Assembly: GCA_017545095.1 (NCBI GenBank)
Contig: JAFYCU010000041.1
Span: 1-11,659 of the forward strand
DNA: 11,659 bases
Source: Muribaculaceae bacterium
GTDB lineage: Bacteria > Bacteroidota > Bacteroidia > Bacteroidales > Muribaculaceae
Direction: 5' to 3'
The position numbers and the translations under genes are program-made. Below are positions 7,638 to 11,659 of the stretch, piece after piece. The notes beneath the pieces are model-generated. The model saw only the letters and a list, made by a program, of their open reading frames with translations. It was not told the DNA's origin and ran no database searches. Each line of letters opens with the position of its first letter. Within the stretch, counting starts at the first letter, position 1.

Positions 7638-9257
7638 CTACTTGTATAAATAGCGTTTAATGCTCAATTTCGGGGTTTTCTCGAAAGGTTTGTCCACCAG
7701 TTCCACTTTGGCTATCTTGCTGTAGTTGGGTAGCGATTTGTTGGCCGCTGCACGGATAGCTTCCGGGATGCCGCTCCGCGTTTTGCCGTCCATGTCTTCG
7801 GGAAGTTCGGCATAAACAAGTGCCACAATCTTTCCCGCACGGTCCACAACCACACATTCGGTCACATAGTCGCAGTTAATCAGAACGGCCTCAATCTCTT
7901 CGGGATAGATGTTTTGCCCCGAAGAGCTCAGAATCATCGACTTGATGCGTCCGCGAATGAAGATGTTGTTTGCTTCGTCGATCACCCCCAGGTCGCCTGT
8001 GCGGAACCATCCGTCGTCGGTAAACGCGGCTGCCGTGGCTTCGGGATTCTTGTAGTAGCCTGTGGTGAGGTTGCGGCCGCGTGCCTGAATCTCGCCGGGC
8101 TTGTGTTGCGGGTCGTCGGAGTCGATGCGCAGGTCGTGAACGGGCTTTCCGCACGACCCCGGCACATACCTCGTCCACCATTCCCATCCCAGCAGCGGGC
8201 AGGCTTCGGTCATACCGTAGCCCACGGTATAGGGCAGTTTCATCTTCTTGAAACATTGTTCGGCTTCGGGATTGAGAGCCGCGCCACCCATGATGAAACA
8301 GCGCACCTGCCCACCGAAGACCGACAAAATGGTTTTGCGAATGGTTCGGTAAATGATTCCCTTCATGCCCGGTATGGCCAGCAGAAAACGCCTTTTCTTC
8401 AACGCCGGTTTGATGGAATTGGCATAAATTTTCTCCATCACCAGCGGCACGGTGACCACCATATAGGGCTTCACGCTCTGCATGGCTTTGAGCAACCGAG
8501 TAGGCGACGGGGTTTTGCCTAGGAAGTACACCGCCACGCCATCGACATTGGGATGAATGAACTCGATGGCCAATCCATACATGTGAGCCAGCGGCAACAT
8601 CGAGATAATGGTTTCGCCAGGATGATTCGGGAACTGCGTGTTGGCAAAGTCGTCGGTATCCGACATGGCCCCGTAGGTGAGCATCACACCCTTGGGGTTG
8701 CCCGTGGTGCCCGAGGTATAGTTGATAATGGCCAATTCATCTGAATTGTCGGTGAAGAAGGTCACCTGCTCGGGCTTCATGCCATCGGGATAACGCTCGG
8801 CGAAAGCGTTCTCACGTTTCTCCCATGCATCAGCCACCTCCTTGTCGCGGTGCCAGAGCAGATTGCCATCCTTCACGTTGACGGCGGCTTTGAGCGCCGG
8901 CATTTCGTCGGGATTCAGTTTCGCCCATATGTCATCGTCGGCAAAGAGCAACACACTGTCGGAATGACTGGTGAGTGAGGACACGTTGTTGGGGTGGAAA
9001 TCGGCCAGAAGCGGCACCGTTACGCACCCATTCACATTAATGCCCCAGAATGTCATGGCCCATCGGGCAGAGTTGCGAGCGCAAATCGCGATTTTATCGC
9101 CCTTGTTGATTCGGGCTGCATCAAAGAAGAGCCTGAATTGTTCGATGTTTGCGGCCACATCGGCATAGGTGAAAGTTGAGCCTTCGTAGTCGCAAAGCGC
9201 GTTTTGGTTCCATTGTTCGCGGATGGTGTCCTGCAGTTTCTTCAGATAATGTATCAT
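7638..9257 (-). CDS. AMP-forming long-chain acyl-CoA synthetase/ligase family protein
   Basis: This is a member of the ANL adenylate-forming superfamily, most like long-chain fatty-acid--CoA ligases. These activate a carboxylate with ATP and then load it onto CoA. The 539-residue protein carries the phosphate-binding loop TSGTTGNPKG (181-190), the adenine motif GYGMTEACP (346-354), TGDLG (420-424), the hinge region around GRIKSMIL (436-443) and YPEEIE (451-456). The C-terminal A10 region reads KTPKLSIKRY, so the usual catalytic lysine is not in the textbook TGK register and Lys530 or Lys534 would have to serve. No signal peptide or membrane helix is evident. The ATG at 9257 is supported by AAGGA six bases upstream. 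The gene converges on pheT and shares its terminator. The actual substrate cannot be read from the sequence. Confidence 0.88.
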   Translation of the reverse strand: MIHYLKKLQDTIREQWNQNALCDYEGSTFTYADVAANIEQFRLFFDAARINKGDKIAICARNSARWAMTFWGINVNGCVTVPLLADFHPNNVSSLTSHSDSVLLFADDDIWAKLNPDEMPALKAAVNVKDGNLLWHRDKEVADAWEKRENAFAERYPDGMKPEQVTFFTDNSDELAIINYTSGTTGNPKGVMLTYGAMSDTDDFANTQFPNHPGETIISMLPLAHMYGLAIEFIHPNVDGVAVYFLGKTPSPTRLLKAMQSVKPYMVVTVPLVMEKIYANSIKPALKKRRFLLAIPGMKGIIYRTIRKTILSVFGGQVRCFIMGGAALNPEAEQCFKKMKLPYTVGYGMTEACPLLGWEWWTRYVPGSCGKPVHDLRIDSDDPQHKPGEIQARGRNLTTGYYKNPEATAAAFTDDGWFRTGDLGVIDEANNIFIRGRIKSMILSSSGQNIYPEEIEAVLINCDYVTECVVVDRAGKIVALVYAELPEDMDGKTRSGIPEAIRAAANKSLPNYSKIAKVELVDKPFEKTPKLSIKRYLYK

Positions 9258-9263
9258 GTCTAT

Positions 9264-9268
9264 TCCTT
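9264..9268 (-). promoter_or_regulatory. Shine-Dalgarno of the acyl-CoA ligase gene
   Basis: Read on the minus strand, AAGGA lies six bases before the ATG at 9257. This is an unusually clear ribosome binding site for this window and fixes the ligase start. Confidence 0.7.
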
Positions 9269-9324
9269 GTATTCAATTCAATACGTTACAGCCCCCGCTC
9301 GGTTCAGCTGAATAATACAATGTA

Positions 9325-9332
9325 CAAAGGTA
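9325..9332 (-). promoter_or_regulatory. Putative -7 promoter element of the acyl-CoA ligase gene
   Basis: Minus-strand TACCTTTG matches the Bacteroidetes TAnnTTTG consensus and would start transcription near 9318, about 60 bases before the ATG. No good TTTG is found 19-21 bases further upstream, so the -33 element is weak or absent. Confidence 0.55.
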
Positions 9333-9340
9333 CGACATTT

Positions 9341-9449
9341 TTCTAAACATCTAATGCTTCTAAGCCAAGTTTTTTATTGAACAACGAAAAAATCGCGCCG
9401 ATACTATCAATCTATCGCAAAAAATCCGGGAGTTCGCACTATTCGAAAG
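9341..9449. other. Non-coding spacer between the ligase promoter and the repeat array
   Basis: This AT-rich stretch holds no gene, hairpin or promoter that I can support. An open frame on the plus strand from a TTG at 9377 runs on through the repeats and looks spurious. Confidence 0.5.
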
Positions 9450-9622
9450 CATGTAGGGCCTGCCGGATGACCGAGTCATGTAGAGCCGCACTCAGTGCGG
9501 CTGATGGCCGCGTGGGGCCTGCCGGATGGGCGACTCATGTAGAGCCGCACCCTGGTGCGGCTGATGGCCGCGTGGGGCTTGCCGGATGGCCGACTCATGT
9601 AGAGCCGCACCCTGGTGCGGCT
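9450..9622. repeat. Tandem array of about 60-bp REP-like palindromic units
   Basis: Three units follow head to tail with periods of 59 and 60 bases, measured at the hairpins. Each unit contains TGCCGGATG, then GACTCATGTAG or GAGTCATGTAG, then a GC-rich palindrome, then CTGATGGCCGCGTGGGG (the last unit is cut off after its palindrome). The palindromes lie at 9484-9502 (arms AGCCGCACT/AGTGCGGCT, loop C), 9543-9562 and 9603-9622 (arms AGCCGCACC/GGTGCGGCT, loop CT), each with a perfect 9-bp stem. The last stem base pair differs between units as T-A versus C-G, which is a compensatory change. A hairpin-less partial unit starts at 9450. The layout resembles bacterial REP/BIME elements; no transposase is in the window. 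Confidence 0.85.
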
Positions 9623-9697
9623 CCCCCGATGCAGTGTCCCAACACCGTGAAAAATCGCCCACATTCGGGCATCGATGGCGCGGCATTCGGTCGTTTG

Positions 9698-9732
9698 ACT
9701 CGGCCATCAGCCGCATCGTGATGAGGCTCTAC
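9698..9732 (-). repeat. Degenerate inverted copy of the REP-like unit
   Basis: Read on the minus strand, this stretch gives GTAGAGCC, a palindrome and then CTGATGGCCGAGTC, matching the units at 9450-9622 in the opposite orientation. The palindrome (9709-9728) still pairs at eight of nine positions. It includes a base pair changed from C-G to T-A on both arms relative to the direct copies, with one T-C mismatch. It lies 34 bases beyond the 3' end of the nuclease gene and might also act as its terminator, although no T tract is visible. Confidence 0.7.
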
Positions 9733-9766
9733 CTGCATTCAGCACTCCAAATTTCGAAAGAAGCGT

Positions 9767-10459
9767 TTATTTGTAAAATTGATTGAAAAAGCGGTAGAGC
9801 GGCAGGTGGCGTTCCAGATAGGAGTCACGGTAACGGCTCTTGGCATAGCCTTGCGCAGTATCGCGGTTCCAGCGTTCGTCGGGTTCCGCGGGCTGCACAT
9901 CTCGCAATGCCTGGGGCATCTCCACGCTGGGGTCGATGCTTCGCACCACGTCCATCACCATGCGCACCACGCGTGCCGGTGTGGCCACGCACTGCCGCTC
10001 GCTGAAGCGCAGCACTATCCACCCGGCAGCAGTGATGAGGCCATTGCGCTGATCGTCGCTGCCGATGATGTGGGTGGGCATTCGCCGGCCCATGGTGTAG
10101 GGCTCATCGTTCTCGATGTCGATGAAGATGCCGCGTTGCTCGTCGATGTAGGCCAGGTCGGGTTCATAGCGGTGGCCGCCCGTGCGCAGTGCCAGGTTGT
10201 CGTAGAAGCCTTTGATGCTGTGCCACTTGATCCACAGTGCCAGCCATAGTTCCCCCGGCCCGCGCTTGCAGCTCTTGCCATGCCGTGGCATCACAATGCG
10301 TGTGCCGCGCCGTGGCGCGAGCAACTGCGGATAAAACCGCTGGTCGCCATCGGCAAGGTCATATTCCACCACCTGCGGCCCACCGCCGCGCCGCTTCCAC
10401 GTGCGCCGCAGCACGCCCTTGCCCGGCCGGAACGCAGCATTGAATAGGGAGATTAGCAT
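9767..10459 (-). CDS. Putative PD-(D/E)XK nuclease, Vsr/DUF559-like
   Basis: The 230-residue protein has the look of a small Vsr- or DUF559-like endonuclease. After a basic N-terminal region, YEPDLAYID (98-106) supplies an Asp at 101 following Pro, and FIDIENDEPY (112-121) supplies Asp114/Glu116. His130 in RMPTHIIG and DDQRN (135-139) follow, then the core strand GWIVLRFSERQ (146-156), which closely resembles the end of the Vsr-like fold. No canonical Lys follows Glu116 (the sequence is DIEND), so the active site would be a variant. No methyltransferase or partner of known function is adjacent. The start at 10459 lies 22 bases after the stop of the upstream gene on the same strand, so co-transcription is possible, but this gene is GC-rich while that one is AT-rich. 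The fold assignment is inferred; a DNA target is unknown. Confidence 0.6.
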   Translation of the reverse strand: MLISLFNAAFRPGKGVLRRTWKRRGGGPQVVEYDLADGDQRFYPQLLAPRRGTRIVMPRHGKSCKRGPGELWLALWIKWHSIKGFYDNLALRTGGHRYEPDLAYIDEQRGIFIDIENDEPYTMGRRMPTHIIGSDDQRNGLITAAGWIVLRFSERQCVATPARVVRMVMDVVRSIDPSVEMPQALRDVQPAEPDERWNRDTAQGYAKSRYRDSYLERHLPLYRFFNQFYK

Positions 10460-10481
10460 TTCGAGGGTTTTAAAGAAATAG

Positions 10482-11393
10482 TCAGAAAATCAGTTTAATT
10501 ACGACATAAATAACAATGATGGGAATCAGAATGGCAAACCCATAAACAATACATCCTAAACATGCTTCTCCATACAAATCTCCTTTTTGAGCATCAACAG
10601 CATCAACCCATTCATAAGGGTTTGACGCTGCTTCTATAGCCCGTTGAGATTCGTTTTGCATTTCTTCGGATTGCCTCTTTAGAAAGCGATCAAAAATAGA
10701 AAAATAGGCCTTAAATGGAGCCAAGAAGCAACCCAACAAAACATCTTTAGTGTGATCTATCCGTCTCATCCATAGGTGTCGCCGTATTGCCTTGGTCTTC
10801 TTCACACTGAATTCTATTCCTTGATTATTTTCAGAGGCCAGTGCCACATATTTGCTTCTTGAACCCAATTTATGATGATACTCGGCAATGAGTTTGGCAT
10901 TTTTCTTAACTCCAATGCCATTTACAAGACAATACAGGAATGATTCATAGCTCTGACAAAGAAGAAATAATCTCGCTGCAATAAACGGGCGATTACCAAT
11001 AATATCAGTAGCATATTCATGGCATGCGTAATTGTTGTTGAATAGCCAATGAGTGATTTGCGCTATGCGATGGTCAAATTTGATTCTTGTTTTCGCATCG
11101 GTTCCTTCAACAAATGGATAAATCGAAATACAACAATTTGCAAAACCTTTTGGATCTGCATTTTGAACTTTTGCTCTAACTTTGTCGCTAAGAAAGCGTA
11201 AATTCGCTTGTTCAACTAGATACTTCACGGCTGAAACGTTTCCTAACATAGCCGCATTAACGATGTGTAGTAAGCCATGACCGCCTTTAAATCGAAGCCC
11301 CAACTCAAGCATGGCTTCATCATCACCGTTTTTGGCGAGTTTCTTTAGATTCTCCTTCGCCTCGTTCGTGTATCTTGTGGCAATCTTTTCCAT
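10482..11393 (-). CDS. Unrecognised protein with Sel1-like segment and C-terminal membrane helix
   Basis: I do not recognise the family. From the ATG at 11393 the product has 303 residues; a TTG at 11417 would give 311. Near the N-terminus, LAKNGDDEAMLELGLRFKGG (19-38) and AAMLGNVSAVKYLVEQA (47-63) look like one or two Sel1/TPR-type helical repeats, which usually mediate protein contacts. The middle is helical, with an aromatic, cysteine-containing part (about 115-160). A basic, amphipathic stretch (about 195-245) precedes an acidic linker. Residues 279-302 form a single hydrophobic helix ending at the C-terminus, so the protein is probably tail-anchored with its body in the cytoplasm. AAGGAT abuts the ATG, too close for a normal ribosome site, so the start is uncertain. 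It is markedly AT-rich and may be horizontally acquired. Confidence 0.65.
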   Translation of the reverse strand: MEKIATRYTNEAKENLKKLAKNGDDEAMLELGLRFKGGHGLLHIVNAAMLGNVSAVKYLVEQANLRFLSDKVRAKVQNADPKGFANCCISIYPFVEGTDAKTRIKFDHRIAQITHWLFNNNYACHEYATDIIGNRPFIAARLFLLCQSYESFLYCLVNGIGVKKNAKLIAEYHHKLGSRSKYVALASENNQGIEFSVKKTKAIRRHLWMRRIDHTKDVLLGCFLAPFKAYFSIFDRFLKRQSEEMQNESQRAIEAASNPYEWVDAVDAQKGDLYGEACLGCIVYGFAILIPIIVIYVVIKLIF

Positions 11394-11434
11394 ATCCTTA
11401 AATCCGCAAACAATCAATTAAGAAATTTTATAAC

Positions 11435-11463
11435 ATCCTGGGCAACAAAAAGTTGCCCAGGAT
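11435..11463. terminator. Perfect 12-bp hairpin with A5 loop
   Basis: Arms ATCCTGGGCAAC (11435-11446) and GTTGCCCAGGAT (11452-11463) enclose AAAAA. On the plus strand it runs into TTTT; on the minus strand the stem is followed by GTTATAAAATTT. No plus-strand gene ends just before it, so it may terminate a minus-strand transcript entering from the right, or lie in the leader of the gene starting at 11393. Confidence 0.65.
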
Positions 11464-11550
11464 TTTGTCAAGTCAGATTTTTCACCTAATTCAGTGGCGT
11501 AAAAATAAAAACAAAAAGTTTAGCACATGACAAAAAGTCGAAAATTTAAT

Positions 11551-11581
11551 GTTAATTAACTGATTATCAGATAGTTAACTA
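11551..11581. promoter_or_regulatory. Three consecutive short palindromes, operator-like
   Basis: GTTAATTAAC (11551-11560), CTGAT-T-ATCAG (11560-11570) and TAGTTAACTA (11572-11581) are each perfectly palindromic and lie end to end. The first and third share GTTAA/TTAAC half-sites. They abut the -33 element of the promoter at 11582-11612, a natural place for a regulator to bind. AT-rich DNA gives chance palindromes, so function is inferred. Confidence 0.5.
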
Positions 11582-11612
11582 TTGCATAAGTGGTTGGAAA
11601 TTAGTACCTTTG
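11582..11612 (+). promoter_or_regulatory. Bacteroidetes-type promoter for the gene at the right edge
   Basis: A TTG (-33, 11582-11584, in the context TATTG) is separated by 20 bases from TACCTTTG (11605-11612), a full match to TAnnTTTG. The predicted start near 11619 gives a leader of about 18 bases before the ATG at 11637. Confidence 0.7.
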
Positions 11613-11653
11613 TAAGAAAAAACACCACTAATTTCTATGGGTACTAATTCCAA
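11594..11653. repeat. Imperfect inverted repeat spanning the promoter and the start codon
   Basis: TTGGAAATTAGTACC at 11594-11608 is repeated in inverted form as GGTACTAATTCCAA at 11640-11653, with one base missing. A third partial copy, ACTAATTTCT, lies between them at 11627-11636. One arm overlaps the -7 element and the other lies in the first codons. This suits an operator pair or an mRNA stem hiding the start codon. Confidence 0.55.
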
Positions 11654-11659
11654 TCCACG
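11637..11659 (+). CDS. Start of an unidentified gene, truncated by the window edge
   Basis: An ATG at 11637 follows a well-formed promoter and opens a frame reading MGTNSNP before the window ends. Seven codons are too few to identify a family. The call rests on the promoter position and the open frame alone. Confidence 0.4.

Noticed and set aside
9450..9622. CRISPR array
   Set aside because: Units are contiguous about 60-bp near-identical repeats without unique spacers, and no cas genes are nearby.
9377..9721. Open frames on both strands across the repeat array
   Set aside because: The predicted peptides simply translate the 60-bp repeats; the periodic protein sequence comes from the DNA repeat and there is no supporting start.

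Overview
The window looks like a chromosomal segment of a Bacteroidales bacterium of the Prevotella/Muribaculaceae kind. This is inferred from three things: RsmA, MgtE, PheT and acyl-CoA ligase proteins of Bacteroidetes type, promoters of the Bacteroidetes form (TTTG, about 20 bases, TAnnTTTG), and starts that mostly lack a strong Shine-Dalgarno. No ribosomal RNA or species marker is present, so the genus is not settled.

Layout. 1-780: rsmA, a 16S rRNA dimethyladenosine transferase gene, complete from the first base. 824-3283: a two-gene type II restriction-modification cassette on the same strand, with a PD-(D/E)XK endonuclease of HindVP type and then a cytosine-5 DNA methyltransferase carrying a C-terminal extension of about 160 residues. 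Its base composition is visibly more AT-rich than the genes around it. 3314-4711: mgtE, a magnesium channel/transporter gene. 4712-5045: a non-coding stretch with short repeats and palindromes ending in a well-formed promoter. 5046-7511: pheT. 7567-7614: a 17-bp perfect hairpin that probably terminates pheT and the convergent acyl-CoA ligase gene (7638-9257, minus). 9258-9766: the ligase promoter, then an array of about 60-bp REP-like units, each with a near-perfect palindrome, plus a degenerate inverted copy. 9767-10459 (minus): a probable Vsr/DUF559-like PD-(D/E)XK nuclease. 10482-11393 (minus): an AT-rich, unrecognised protein with one Sel1-like segment and a C-terminal membrane helix. 11418-11659: a 12-bp perfect hairpin, three adjacent palindromes, a promoter, and the first codons of a gene that leaves the window.

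How it fits together. rsmA, mgtE and pheT are housekeeping genes. The R-M cassette appears to have been inserted between rsmA and mgtE, probably as a self-contained defence/addiction module (R: cutting; M: self-protection). The right-hand third is accessory in character: palindromic repeats, a nuclease, a tail-anchored protein and an operator-like region. I see no clearly new defence system. The points most worth a second look are the methyltransferase extension, the covarying palindromic repeats, the nuclease plus membrane-protein pair, and the palindrome-rich promoter at the right edge.
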